In this document: positions 9,024-17,257 of the stretch, one piece after another
Layout of the letters: every line of letters begins with the position of its first letter
Position numbering within the stretch: the first letter of the stretch is position 1
Source of the DNA: Frondihabitans sp. PhB188
Lineage (GTDB): Bacteria; Actinomycetota; Actinomycetes; Actinomycetales; Microbacteriaceae
DNA length: 64,000 bases
NCBI RefSeq assembly: GCF_003752365.1
Contig: NZ_RJUO01000003.1
Location: forward strand, 434,001-498,000
Direction of reading: 5' to 3'
Translations under genes and position numbers: made by a program
The notes under the pieces: model-generated
The model's input: only the letters and a program-made list of their open reading frames with translations
What the model was told of the DNA's origin: nothing
The model's database searches: none

Positions 9024-10151
9024 TCAGGAAGCCGGGATCGTGAAGGAGGTGATGAGGTCGGGGTTCTCCTTGTAGACCTCTTTCAGGATCGAGAGGTCGA
9101 AGAGCTTGTCGGCCGTGATGGTCGTGCCCATGTCGCCGAGCGACTTGATGGTCTCGGAGACGAGCTCGTCGGTCATCGTGAAGAGGCCGTTCGAGTTGAC
9201 GTCGTCGGTGAGGACGAGGCTGTTCTGGGCCGTCATCTCCTTGACCTGCTCGGCCTGGTCGAGGTCCTGGTCCTTGCCGTACTTCTCGACGGCGTACTTC
9301 GCGCTCTGCTCGGGGTCCTTGACCGCGTCGGTCCAGCCCTGGATCTCGGCCTTGAGGAAGGCCTTGAGGGTGTCGCGCTTGTTGTCGATGGTGTCCTGCG
9401 TGACCGTGAAGGTCTCGGCGACGAACGGGAGGCCGTTGTCGGCGAAGCCCAGGGTGACGGGCGTGAAGCCGTCGGCCTCGGCGAGAAGCGGCTCGTTGGT
9501 GAGGTACGACATGTGCGCGTCGTACTTGCCGGCCTCGAGGGGGGCGATGTCGTACTGCGTGGTGACGAGCGTCACGTCGGAGGTCGTCAGGCCGTTGGCC
9601 TTGAGGAAGCCCTCGAAGGTGGTCTGGTTGCCGCCGGACTGCACGCCGATCTTCTTGCCCTTGAGGTCGGCGACCGTCTTGATCGGCGTCTTCTCCTCGA
9701 GCGACAGGAGGCAGAAGGGGTTCTTCTGGTACGTGGTTCCGATGATCTTCAGGGGTGCGCCCTTGAGGATCGCCGGAGCCGTGATCGACGGGCCCGACAG
9801 GCCGACGAGCGCCTGGCCGGCGACGAGCGCCTCTTCGGCACCGGTCTGGCCACCACCGGCGAGGAGCGTGACGCCCTTGAAGCCGGCCTTGGTGTAGTAG
9901 CCCTTCTCGGTGGCGAAGTACTCGCCGGCGAACTCGATGTTCTTGATCCACGAGAGCTGGACGGCGATGGTGCCGAGGCTTCCGGCGGCGGCGGCTCCAC
10001 CCGACGACGAGGTCGACGAGGGGCTGTCGGTGGAGCACGCTGCGAGGAGCGCGGTGGTTCCGGCGACGAGGCCGACGGTTCCGCCGAGGCGGAAGAACGC
10101 GCGACGGTCGAGGTCTTTCTTCAGCACGGGCGGGGCAGAGAAGGCGCTCAT
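9024..10151 (-). CDS. ABC transporter substrate-binding lipoprotein, NMT1/THI5-like
   Basis: A 375-residue extracellular binding protein and first gene of the operon. The N-terminus has a twin-arginine-like [10 protein letters not shown] motif and then a lipobox ending LLAACS, so it is likely exported folded or partly folded and lipid-anchored. The mature part ([27 protein letters not shown]) is typical of the NMT1/THI5 and SsuA family, which bind pyrimidine precursors, riboflavin, sulfonates and purine-like compounds. The ATG at 10151 was preferred over an upstream GTG at 10157 because a GGAG ribosome site lies 5 bases before it. The ligand is not readable from sequence; salvage neighbours suggest a nucleoside or base. 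Confidence 0.9.
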   Translation of the reverse strand: MSAFSAPPVLKKDLDRRAFFRLGGTVGLVAGTTALLAACSTDSPSSTSSSGGAAAAGSLGTIAVQLSWIKNIEFAGEYFATEKGYYTKAGFKGVTLLAGGGQTGAEEALVAGQALVGLSGPSITAPAILKGAPLKIIGTTYQKNPFCLLSLEEKTPIKTVADLKGKKIGVQSGGNQTTFEGFLKANGLTTSDVTLVTTQYDIAPLEAGKYDAHMSYLTNEPLLAEADGFTPVTLGFADNGLPFVAETFTVTQDTIDNKRDTLKAFLKAEIQGWTDAVKDPEQSAKYAVEKYGKDQDLDQAEQVKEMTAQNSLVLTDDVNSNGLFTMTDELVSETIKSLGDMGTTITADKLFDLSILKEVYKENPDLITSFTIPAS

Positions 10152-10217
10152 GGGCACTCCAAGGGGCTAGGTGTCTCGGGAAGTGGGGATCGTTCGGGGC
10201 GAGTTTGTTTCCGCTGC

Positions 10218-10229
10218 ATGCCCTGGCAT
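10218..10229. promoter_or_regulatory. Palindrome in the divergent operon/tetR promoter region
   Basis: ATGCC and GGCAT arms flank a 2-bp centre between the start of the transporter operon (10151) and the TetR gene (10329). TetR regulators usually bind such sites in the divergent region and repress both sides. A weaker CCCG/CGGG pair lies at about 10270-10282. The assignment as operator is inference from position and symmetry only. Confidence 0.35.
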
Positions 10230-10315
10230 CAATCCGTGATTCTCGGAACGCTAGACGGCGATTGTTACCCCCGTATTTCGGGAGTGTTGCCGTCGTCGCA
10301 TCCTCGGCGAACCGT

Positions 10316-10321
10316 TAGCGT
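10316..10321 (+). promoter_or_regulatory. Predicted -10 box for a leaderless tetR transcript
   Basis: TAGCGT matches the actinobacterial TANNNT -10 pattern and ends 7 nt before the tetR ATG, which has no Shine-Dalgarno sequence. Transcription would then start at or next to the A of the start codon. Confidence 0.45.
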
Positions 10322-10328
10322 CGCTTCC

Positions 10329-10925
10329 ATGAACGAGCACCCGACGCCGGATCCGACCGGGCGCCGCGACGATCTCCTCGCGAAGATCGTCGACCACGTC
10401 ATCGACCACGGCATCGCGCAGATCACCTTACGCAGTTTGGCGACAGCTGTCGGTTCGAACAACAGGATGCTGCTCTACTACTTCGGCAGCCGCGAGGAGC
10501 TCATCGTCACGGCCCTCCACGGCGCCGAGTCGCGCTTCCCGACGATGGCCCTCGTCGCCGAGCTGCTCGACGACCGGTCGCTCTCGCTCGCCGAGCGGAT
10601 CGGCAGCGCCTGGGACGTCATCGCGCTGCCCGAGAACCTCCCGTTTCACCGGCTCTTCTTCGAGATCTTCGGCCTCGCCGGCTTCGAGCGCGAGAGGTTC
10701 GAGGCGCTGCTCGGGCTCATCGGCACCGAGTGGGTGCAGCACGTGGCCGCGGCCTTCGAAGACGCGGGGCTCTCCGCCGACGAGGCCCTCGACGCCGGCC
10801 ACGAGACGGTCGCCCTGTGGCGCGGACTCCAGGCCTCGCTCCTGAGCCTGGGCGATGGGGCCGTGGTCCGCCGGGCCGCGGCGAACGCTCACGCGGGCCT
10901 CGTGGCCCGTGCGACCCGGCCCTGA
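10329..10925 (+). CDS. TetR/AcrR family transcriptional regulator
   Basis: A 198-residue repressor-type regulator. The N-terminal helix-turn-helix covers about residues 15-60 (ITLRSLATAVGSNNRMLLYYFGSREELI), where the recognition helix normally reads VS..T.Y.HF. The remaining helical domain would bind an effector. It is divergent from the purine-type transporter operon with 177 bp between the starts, and it is the obvious candidate regulator of that operon and possibly of the flavin monooxygenase gene downstream. No ribosome site precedes the ATG. Confidence 0.9.
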   Translation: MNEHPTPDPTGRRDDLLAKIVDHVIDHGIAQITLRSLATAVGSNNRMLLYYFGSREELIVTALHGAESRFPTMALVAELLDDRSLSLAERIGSAWDVIALPENLPFHRLFFEIFGLAGFERERFEALLGLIGTEWVQHVAAAFEDAGLSADEALDAGHETVALWRGLQASLLSLGDGAVVRRAAANAHAGLVARATRP

Positions 10926-10968
10926 CCCGATGGATTGTTAAGTCTCTGTTTCGTGGCTGGACTTGACC

Positions 10969-10984
10969 TGAACCACTTGGTTCA
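10969..10984. promoter_or_regulatory. Perfect 16-bp palindrome before the monooxygenase gene
   Basis: TGAACCA, CT, TGGTTCA: seven-base arms with perfect symmetry, ending 8 bp before the ATG of the LLM monooxygenase. Its position would block transcription or translation start, as expected of a repressor operator. A TTGACC -35-like hexamer abuts it at 10963-10968. Which regulator binds is unknown; the TetR protein encoded immediately upstream is the nearest candidate, although its own promoter palindrome differs in the arms. Confidence 0.5.
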
Positions 10985-10992
10985 CTGATCCC

Positions 10993-12399
10993 ATGAAGCA
11001 GATCCACCTCGGCGTGTTCGAAGTCGCCTCCCCCCAGGTCGGCGGTACCCGCAGCTGGTTCCACCCCCGCAGCGACTCCGTCCGCTACCGCGAGCTCGAC
11101 CTCTGGATCGGCATGGCGAAAGTCCTCGACGACGCCGGCTTCGACTTCCTGTTCTTCGCCGACGGCTTCGGCTATCCGTCGATCGACGGCGACCTCCCCG
11201 AGATGGCGGCCCGCGGCGGCATCAACTTCGCCGGCATCGATCCTGCGCTCCTGATCCCCACGCTGGCCCGCGAGACCTCGCGCCTCGGCTTCGTCGTCAC
11301 CGCCGCCACCGGCCTCGACCACCCGCTGCAGACCGCCCGCCGCTTCGCCACGCTCGACCACCTCACCGGCGGCCGCGTCGGCTGGAACATCGTCACGGGC
11401 GGCTCGGCCAACACGGTCGCCGAGCTGTTCGGCCACACCGAGATGGTCAAGCACGACGACCGCTACGACCAAGCCGACGAGTACCTGGACCTCGCCATGA
11501 CCCTCTGGGAAGGATCGTGGGAGGACGACGCCTACATCGGCGACAAGGAGACGCAGGTGCTCGCCGACCGGTCGAAGATCCACCGCATCACCTTCGAGGG
11601 CAAGCACTTCCGCTCCGACGGCTACTTCACCTCGACGCCGTCGCCGCAGCGCACCCCGGTGCTGTTCCAGGCCGGCACCTCGGCCCGCGGCCGCGCCTAC
11701 GCCGCGCGCAACGCCGAGGGCGTGTTCGTGCAGTACACGACCGGGCCCGCGACCAAGGCCAACGTCGCCGACATCCGCGCCAAGGCGGCAGAGAACGGAC
11801 GCGACCCCGCGTCGATCGTCACGATGATCGGCCTCTCGGTCACCGTCGCCCCGACGAGCGAGGAGGCCCACCGCCTCCGCGCCGAGTTCGACGCCATGCA
11901 GAGCGACGAGGTGGTGGCTGTGCTCTACGCCGGCAACACCGGGATCAACCTGCTCGACCTCGACCCGGAGCGCGACCTCACGCAGCTCCGCGACGACGGC
12001 GGCCAGATCGGCCAGATCGCGCAGAGCAACATCGACAGGTTCCTCCCCACCGACGGATCGAAGCCGCCGACGGTGCGCGAGATCCTCGACGACCTCAAGG
12101 GCAAGGGCACCCGCGGGCTGCAGCTCGTCGGAGACCCGATCGAGGTCGCCGACCGGCTCGAGCAGATCATGGACGAGACCGACCTCGACGGCTTCATGAT
12201 CGAGCCGCTCTTCGGCACGGCCGACTGCGTCGACTTCGCCGAGCTCGTGGTGCCCGAGCTCCGTCGCCGCGGTCGGATGCCCGCCGAGCCGCTGGAGGGG
12301 ACGCTGCGCGAGCAGGTTCTCGGGCGCCCCGGCGCGCATCTGTCGGCCGACCACCCGGGCCGCCGGTTCAAGGTGACGCCGGCGCCCGTCGGGGCGTAG
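10993..12399 (+). CDS. LLM-class flavin-dependent monooxygenase (NtaA/SnaA/DszA family)
   Basis: A 468-residue TIM-barrel flavin monooxygenase of the two-component type that receives reduced FMN from a separate reductase. SWFHPRSDSVRYRELDLWIGMAKVLDDAGFDFLFFADG at the N-terminus, the GRVGWNIVTGGS segment, HDDRYDQADEYLDL and the TPVLFQAGTSARGRAYAARNAEGVFV block are typical of the nitrilotriacetate, pristinamycin and dibenzothiophene-sulfone monooxygenase group. The substrate is unknown. No Shine-Dalgarno is visible; a perfect palindrome lies just upstream. It follows tetR by 67 bp on the same strand. Confidence 0.88.
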   Translation: MKQIHLGVFEVASPQVGGTRSWFHPRSDSVRYRELDLWIGMAKVLDDAGFDFLFFADGFGYPSIDGDLPEMAARGGINFAGIDPALLIPTLARETSRLGFVVTAATGLDHPLQTARRFATLDHLTGGRVGWNIVTGGSANTVAELFGHTEMVKHDDRYDQADEYLDLAMTLWEGSWEDDAYIGDKETQVLADRSKIHRITFEGKHFRSDGYFTSTPSPQRTPVLFQAGTSARGRAYAARNAEGVFVQYTTGPATKANVADIRAKAAENGRDPASIVTMIGLSVTVAPTSEEAHRLRAEFDAMQSDEVVAVLYAGNTGINLLDLDPERDLTQLRDDGGQIGQIAQSNIDRFLPTDGSKPPTVREILDDLKGKGTRGLQLVGDPIEVADRLEQIMDETDLDGFMIEPLFGTADCVDFAELVVPELRRRGRMPAEPLEGTLREQVLGRPGAHLSADHPGRRFKVTPAPVGA

Positions 12400-12422
12400 T
12401 CGGCGACGGCGCTGCCGACTTC

Positions 12423-12465
12423 CCCCGATCGGGGCAGCTCGACGACGCGGTCGCCCAGATCGGGG
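12423..12465. repeat. Dispersed double-palindrome repeat, copy 1
   Basis: CCCCGATCGGGG at 12423-12434 and the near copy CCCAGATCGGGG at 12454-12465 start exactly 31 bp apart and are each followed by a GC..CTCG tract. The same two-palindrome module with the same 31-bp period recurs at 47852-47894. Here it lies between the convergent ends of the LLM gene and the HAD gene, so it may double as a bidirectional terminator. Confidence 0.6.
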
Positions 12466-12481
12466 CAACTCGCCGAGGGCG

Positions 12482-13242
12482 TCAGGCGGTGGCGGCCCAA
12501 GCCGAAGGGGCGCGTACAGCTGCTCGAACGTCGGCGCCCGGTACGACGGCGCGGCCTCGGCGGCGGCGAACCGCTCGATGAGCGCCGTCACCGACCCCTG
12601 CTCGGCGGCGGGAGCCAGATCGTTGCGCCAGATGTCGCCGACGCTCAGCAGGCGCTCCGGAGCCTCGGCCAGGCCGTGCGCGGCGCGGAGCCTCGTCAGG
12701 ATCGGGCCCATGCCCGCGGGCTTGCCAGCGCTGGTGACGACCTCGTCGAACACTCCGTCGAGGCCGAGGTGCACGAGCTGCGCCTCCACGCCGGTCGCCG
12801 TCGCGTTCGTGACGAGCACGGTGATCGCGTCGATCTCGCGCAGGAACTCGCCCACCCCCTCGGGGGCCCACGTCTCCAGGCGACCCTCCGCCAGCTCGAC
12901 GCGGCTGGCCTCGTACGCGGCTCCGAGCTGCGCCGGGGTCGCCCCGAGCTCCGTCGCGAGCGTGGCGGCGGCCGCGTAGCCGTCGGCGGCGTCGACCACG
13001 GAGTCGAGGTGAGCGGCGCGAGTTACTGCCGACGAATGCAGCCCTGCAGACGAACGCAGCCCTGCGACCTGCTCATCAGGGCCGCGCAGGAACTGCGCCA
13101 CCGTCGCCTCGACCACCCGCCGCGGCGCTGGCAGCGCCTCGTCGAGGTGCCGCGCGTAGCTGAGGACGGGGTCGTCGCCGAGGCACACCGTGCCGTCGAA
13201 GTCGAGCACGACGAGCTTCGGCAGCGCAGCTTCAGAGGCCAC
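12482..13242 (-). CDS. HAD-superfamily hydrolase, frameshifted near the 3' end
   Basis: A haloacid-dehalogenase phosphatase. Motif I is VVLDFDGTVCLGDD, motif II VLVTNATAT, the motif III Lys is in SAGKPAGMGP and motif IV is SVGDIWRNDL. The physiological substrate is unknown. The GTG start at 13242 follows the prs stop by 3 bp. The starting frame has no stop before 10717, deep inside antisense sequence. A single-base deletion near 12506 explains this: restoring one base after the codons for EQLYAP would give an ending LSAWAATA and the TGA at 12482-12484. A short internal duplication encodes GLRSSAGLHSSA around 13030-13070. Confidence 0.7.
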
Positions 13243-13245
13243 GGG

Positions 13246-14223
13246 CTAGGCGGCTCCGTCGAACATGGACGTGACCGAGCCGTTGTCGAACACCTCGTGG
13301 ATCGCCCGCGCGATGAGAGGTGCGATCGGCAGCACGGTCAGCGTCGGGAACTTCTGGTGCTCGGTGAGCGGCAGGGTGTCGGTGACGACGACCGAGTCGA
13401 TGAACTCGTTGTGCAGGATCTCGGGCGCCGGGTCGGAGAAGACGGCGTGGGTCGCGGCGACGATGACGCCGAGCGCGCCGGCCTTCTTGAGGGCCTCGGC
13501 GGCCTTCGCGATCGTGCGGCCCGTGTCGATGAGGTCGTCGACGAGCAGGCACACGCGCCCCTCGACCTGGCCGACGATCTCGTGCACCGAGACCTCGTTC
13601 ATGACGCGGGGGTCGCGGCGCTTGTGGATGATGGCGAGCGGGGCGCCGAGCTTCTCGCTCCAGATGTCGGCCACCTTGACGCGCCCCATGTCGGGCGAGA
13701 CGACGGTCAGCGTGCTCGCGTCGAGCTTCTCCTGGAAGTGCTTGAGCAGCACGGGCATCGCGAAGAGGTGGTCGACGGGGCCGTCGAAGAAACCCTGGAT
13801 CTGCGGGGCGTGCAGGTCGACGCTCATGATGCGGTGCGCGCCGGCGGCCTTGAACAGGTCGGCGACCAGGCGGGCCGAGATCGGCTCGCGGCCGCGGCCC
13901 TTCTTGTCTTGGCGTGCGTAGGGGTAATAGGGAGCGACGACCGTGATCCGCTTGGCCGAGGCGCGCTTGAGGGCGTCGACCATGATGAGCTGCTCCATGA
14001 GCCACTCGTTGATCGGGCGGGTGTGCGACTGGATCACGAACGCGTCGGAGCCGCGGACGCTGTCGTCGTAGCGGGCGTAGATCTCGCTCGACGCGAAGGT
14101 GCGAGCGTCGGTGTGAGTGAGCTCCGTGCCGAGCTCTCCCGCGATGTCGATCGCGAGCTGAGGGTGTGCGCGGCCTGTCACCAGCACGAGTCGGTTCTCG
14201 CCGGTGATCTTGATTCCGGACAC
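13246..14223 (-). CDS. prs: Ribose-phosphate diphosphokinase (PRPP synthase)
   Basis: Makes phosphoribosyl pyrophosphate from ribose 5-phosphate and ATP for purine, pyrimidine, His, Trp and NAD synthesis. Conserved blocks are YYPYARQDKKGRGREPISARLVADL, the metal-binding DLHAPQIQGFFDGPVDHL, VVSPDMGRVKVAD and the PRPP loop VDDLIDTGRT. A GTG start at 14223 gives 325 residues, the family norm; upstream in-frame sequence belongs to glmU antisense. The glmU stop is 1 bp away, so the two are co-transcribed as in other actinobacteria, linking PRPP and UDP-GlcNAc supply. Confidence 0.97.
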   Translation of the reverse strand: MSGIKITGENRLVLVTGRAHPQLAIDIAGELGTELTHTDARTFASSEIYARYDDSVRGSDAFVIQSHTRPINEWLMEQLIMVDALKRASAKRITVVAPYYPYARQDKKGRGREPISARLVADLFKAAGAHRIMSVDLHAPQIQGFFDGPVDHLFAMPVLLKHFQEKLDASTLTVVSPDMGRVKVADIWSEKLGAPLAIIHKRRDPRVMNEVSVHEIVGQVEGRVCLLVDDLIDTGRTIAKAAEALKKAGALGVIVAATHAVFSDPAPEILHNEFIDSVVVTDTLPLTEHQKFPTLTVLPIAPLIARAIHEVFDNGSVTSMFDGAA

Positions 14224-14224
14224 G

Positions 14225-15703
14225 TCACTCGCTCTCTGGCCGTGAGGCCTCGGCACTGGCCCGCTCGGAGGGAACGGCTGCCGATTCGTCGTCTCGTGCG
14301 GCGGCTGCGGCCTGGGCCCCAGCCGAACCGGGGTGCTTGGCCTCGGTCCATCCGCTGATGATGCGCTGCGGAGCGACAGTGAGGGCCAGCGAACCCGCCG
14401 GCACGTCTTTGCGCACGACTGCTCCGGCCCCGGTCGCCGCTCCGTCGCCAATCCTAACGGGCGCGACGTAGACCGTGTGCGCGCCTCCGTGCACGTGAGA
14501 GCCGATGACGGTGCGGTGCTTGTCCACGCCGTCGTAGTTCGCCGTGATCGACCCGGCACCGAGGTTCACGCTCTCTCCGACCTCGGCGTCGCCGACATAG
14601 CTGAGGTGCGGCACCTTCGAGCCGCGCCCGATGTCGGCGTTCTTCGTCTCGACGAATGCGCCGATCTTGCCGTCGGCCCCGAGGATCGTGCCGGCCCGCA
14701 GATACGAGAACGGACCCACCGTGGCACCGGCGCCGATCACGGCGAGCGTGGCGTCCGTGCGCTTCACGGTCGCGCCCTCGCCCACCTCCGTGTCGACCAG
14801 GGTGGTGTCGGGGCCGATGATCGCGCCGGTCTCGACGACGGTCGCCCCCTTCAACTGGGTTCCCGGCAGGATCTCCACATCGGCGGCGAGGCTCACGTCG
14901 CGGTCGATCCACGTCGTCTGGGGGTCGAGGATCGTGACGCCCTCGCGCTGCCAGTGCTCGACGATCCGGTCGTTGAGGCGACGGGCAGCCGCGGCGAGCT
15001 GCACGCGGTCGTTGATGCCCTCGACGCGCCACGACTCCGAGACCGGGAGCGCGGCCACGACACCGCCGTTGACCGCGACCAGGCCGACGATGTCGGTGAG
15101 GTACTTCTCGTTCTGGGCGTTCGCGGCCGTGACGAACTGGAGATGCCTGCGGAGCGCGGCGACGGTGAACGCGTACGTGCCCGAGTTGATCTCGGTGACC
15201 GCGAGCTCGTCCGCCGATGCGTCCTTCTGCTCGACGATGCGCGTCACCGAGCGGCCCTGGCGGATCACGCGGCCGTAGCCCGTCGGGTCGGCGACGATCG
15301 CGCTCAGCAGCGTGACCTCGGCCGCCTGCTCGCGGTGCAGCTCGAGCAGGGCCGAGACGCTGGCGAGGTCGAGGAAGGGGACGTCGGCGCTGACCACGAC
15401 GACGTCGCCGTCGAAGTCGGCGGGGAGCTGCTCGACTGCCTGCTCGACGGCACGGCCGGTGCCGGGCATCTCGTCCTGGTCGACGAAGCGGGCGTGCGGC
15501 GCGGCCTCGCGGACGCTCTCGGCGACGACCTCGCGGTCGTGACGCACCACGACGAGCAGGTGCTCCGGCTCCAGCGCGCGGGCGGTCTCGAGCACGTGGT
15601 GCACGATCGGCATGCCGGCGAGGCGGTGCAGCACCTTCGGGGTGGAGGACTTCATGCGCGTGCCCTGCCCAGCGGCGAGGACGATGACGGCGAGTGGGGG
15701 CAC
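14225..15703 (-). CDS. glmU: Bifunctional GlcNAc-1-P uridyltransferase / glucosamine-1-P acetyltransferase
   Basis: Catalyses the last two steps of UDP-GlcNAc synthesis for peptidoglycan. The N-terminal uridyltransferase domain (about 1-235) shows LAAGQGTRMKSSTPKVLH and the metal-binding GD-type region DVVVVSADVPFLD. The C-terminal left-handed beta helix (about 260-455) has repeated hexapeptides and the acetyltransferase segment LSYVGDAEVGESVNLGAGSITANYDG. A disordered Ala/Glu/Ser tail of about 35 residues ends the 492-residue protein. The start is GTG with the first residues MPPLAVIVLAAG. It heads the glmU-prs-HAD unit. Confidence 0.97.
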   Translation of the reverse strand: MPPLAVIVLAAGQGTRMKSSTPKVLHRLAGMPIVHHVLETARALEPEHLLVVVRHDREVVAESVREAAPHARFVDQDEMPGTGRAVEQAVEQLPADFDGDVVVVSADVPFLDLASVSALLELHREQAAEVTLLSAIVADPTGYGRVIRQGRSVTRIVEQKDASADELAVTEINSGTYAFTVAALRRHLQFVTAANAQNEKYLTDIVGLVAVNGGVVAALPVSESWRVEGINDRVQLAAAARRLNDRIVEHWQREGVTILDPQTTWIDRDVSLAADVEILPGTQLKGATVVETGAIIGPDTTLVDTEVGEGATVKRTDATLAVIGAGATVGPFSYLRAGTILGADGKIGAFVETKNADIGRGSKVPHLSYVGDAEVGESVNLGAGSITANYDGVDKHRTVIGSHVHGGAHTVYVAPVRIGDGAATGAGAVVRKDVPAGSLALTVAPQRIISGWTEAKHPGSAGAQAAAAARDDESAAVPSERASAEASRPESE

Positions 15704-15902
15704 GGTTTCTCCTGAGGTCGTCGGGTTCCGGACGCCGGATCAGCTTACGGCGCGGCGGCCGTGGGGCCGCGCAGGGACGTCGACCTGCAGATCCGGGCCC
15801 GGGGTGTCCTGAGCTTCTCCGACCGGGCCGAGCCCGATGGACCTCCTGTCAAGGGGTAGGCGAGTTCGGCCCGACGACGAGGGCGACGAGAATGCTGGAC
15901 CC

Positions 15903-16790
15903 ATGAGCCAGTACGACAAAGTCGACCCCGTTTCCCTCTACCCGGCCCCGCCGTTCCCGAAGCAGGAGCAGTCGCTTCCCGGCGGCGCCTGGAAGATGGA
16001 CCCGAGACCGGACCACGGCGAGAGCAGCTACGTCGGGCTCGGACGCCTGAAGGGATTCCGCGGCGTGGTCACGGGCGGCGACTCCGGCATCGGCCGAGCA
16101 GCGGCGATCGCCCTCTCCCGCGAGGGAGCCGACCTCGTCATCGGCTACCTTCCCGACGAGCAGACCGATGCCGAGGAAGTCCGCGATCTCCTCGAGGGCG
16201 AGGGGCGCCGGGCGATCCTGTTCCCCGGCGACATCTCGGACGAGCAGTACTGCCACGACCTCGTCGAGAAGGCCGTCTCGGAGCTCGGCGGGCTCGACAC
16301 CCTCGTGATGGTCGCCGGCCGCATGGACAGCAACGACGACATCCTCACGCTGACCACCGAGGCGTTCGACTCGACCATGAAGACCAACGTGTACTCGCTC
16401 CTCTGGCTGTGCCAGGCGGCGATCCCGCACCTGGAGCCCGGCTCCAGCATCGTCACCACGGGGTCCGTCCAAGGCGCGCAGCCGTCTCCCGACAAGATCG
16501 ACTACGCGGTCACCAAGGGCGCCATCGGAGTCTTCACGGCCGCCCTCGCTCAGCAGCTCGCCCCCAAGGGCATCCGCGTCAACTCCGTCGCGCCCGGCCC
16601 CGTCTGGACCCCGCTGCAGCCCGGATCCGACGACGCCGAGACCGTCTTCTCGTTCGGCGAGCAGGCCCCGTACGGTCGTCCGGGGCAGCCGGCGGAGCTC
16701 GGCGCCGCGTACGTCCACCTCGTCAGCCCCGAATCCAGCTACACCTCCGGGGCCACGATCACCATCGCCGGCGCCACACCCGCCTACTGA
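15903..16790 (+). CDS. SDR-family oxidoreductase, general stress protein 39-like
   Basis: A 295-residue short-chain dehydrogenase with the 45-residue N-terminal extension (VDPVSLYPAPPFPKQEQS and so on) that marks the Bacillus YdaD/YhdF/GSP39 stress group. The cofactor loop is TGGDSGIGRA (residues about 60-70), the catalytic Ser lies in TTGSVQG, and Tyr and Lys in YAVTKG. Substrate unknown; glucose/ribitol-dehydrogenase-like annotation is common but unproven. No ribosome site precedes the ATG; a GAATGCT sequence ends 6 nt upstream and could be a -10 box for a leaderless transcript. A small gene follows after 32 bp. Confidence 0.9.
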   Translation: MSQYDKVDPVSLYPAPPFPKQEQSLPGGAWKMDPRPDHGESSYVGLGRLKGFRGVVTGGDSGIGRAAAIALSREGADLVIGYLPDEQTDAEEVRDLLEGEGRRAILFPGDISDEQYCHDLVEKAVSELGGLDTLVMVAGRMDSNDDILTLTTEAFDSTMKTNVYSLLWLCQAAIPHLEPGSSIVTTGSVQGAQPSPDKIDYAVTKGAIGVFTAALAQQLAPKGIRVNSVAPGPVWTPLQPGSDDAETVFSFGEQAPYGRPGQPAELGAAYVHLVSPESSYTSGATITIAGATPAY

Positions 16791-16822
16791 GCAGCAGATC
16801 TGCAGAGAAGGAAGCCGACGCG

Positions 16823-16996
16823 ATGAGGATCACCTACGACACGGAGACCGACTCGATCTCCGTCCCCGGTCTCGATGCCGAGCAGAACGAGCTCCTGCAG
16901 CGTGAGCTGTCCGCCGCCCTGTATCAGAACGAGCCCGTGCAGGCGGTGGCCGCCACCATAATGGCGGCGGCACGGCGCTTTTCCGGCGAGAGCTGA
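16823..16996 (+). CDS. Small protein of unknown function
   Basis: A 57-residue protein, MRITYDTETDSISVPGLD at the start, then a predicted amphipathic helix (AEQNELLQRELSAALYQ) and an Ala-rich helix ending RRFSGES. It has a good GAAGGAAG ribosome site 8 bases before the ATG and codon usage like its neighbours. It follows the SDR gene by 32 bp and probably shares its transcript. I do not recognise a family. No signal peptide or membrane segment is evident. Confidence 0.6.
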   Translation: MRITYDTETDSISVPGLDAEQNELLQRELSAALYQNEPVQAVAATIMAAARRFSGES

Positions 16997-17008
16997 CCGC
17001 TCGCTCGG

Positions 17009-17080
17009 CTCCGCCTCCAGGACTCGAACCTAGACCTAACAGCTCCAAAGGCTGTCGTGCTGCCATTACACCAAGGCGGA
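17009..17080 (-). tRNA. tRNA-Gln (anticodon TTG)
   Basis: The minus strand folds as a 72-nt tRNA: acceptor strands TCCGCCT and AGGCGGA, a D arm in GGTGTAATGGCAGCAC, an anticodon stem-loop with loop CTTTGGA, the T loop GGTTCGAGTCC and discriminator base G. The anticodon TTG reads CAA, and CAG by wobble. The CCA tail is not encoded. It lies between the 57-residue gene and marR. Confidence 0.96.
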
Positions 17081-17153
17081 TCGCGCGCTCAGGCGCCGAA
17101 TCAGTCTGCCAGATCGCGCCTGTGCCGGCGCGCGGAGCGGCTCGCGCGGTGTA

Positions 17154-17215
17154 GGCGGGTGCTGGTCGGTACGGGCACGCCCCCGGAGGCCCGCCCGAGC
17201 CGACCGGCACCCGCC
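17154..17215. repeat. Dispersed palindromic repeat, copy A
   Basis: A 62-bp long imperfect palindrome: GGCGGGTGC and GGTCGG on the left pair with CCGACC and GCACCCGCC on the right around a GC-rich centre. Two collinear, gap-free relatives lie at 51904-51965 and 52895-52956. It occupies the gap between tRNA-Gln and marR. It resembles a REP or MITE-type hairpin but encodes nothing. Confidence 0.65.
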
Positions 17216-17245
17216 GAAGCACCCCGCCGACACGGCGGGCACGGC

Positions 17246-17251
17246 CATAAT
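17246..17251 (+). promoter_or_regulatory. Predicted -10 box for marR, with adjacent inverted repeat
   Basis: CATAAT ends 6 nt before the marR ATG, which lacks a clear Shine-Dalgarno (only AGG close to the ATG), predicting a leaderless or nearly leaderless mRNA. Just upstream, CCCGCC and GGCGGG arms at 17223-17239 flank a 5-bp spacer and could form an autoregulatory operator; they also abut the end of repeat copy A. Confidence 0.45.
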
Positions 17252-17257
17252 GGCAGG

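Noticed and set aside
10717-13242. 841-codon open frame on the minus strand
   Set aside because: Only the first 250 codons are a real HAD protein; the rest is antisense to the LLM and tetR genes with low-complexity composition, explained by a one-base deletion that removed the stop.
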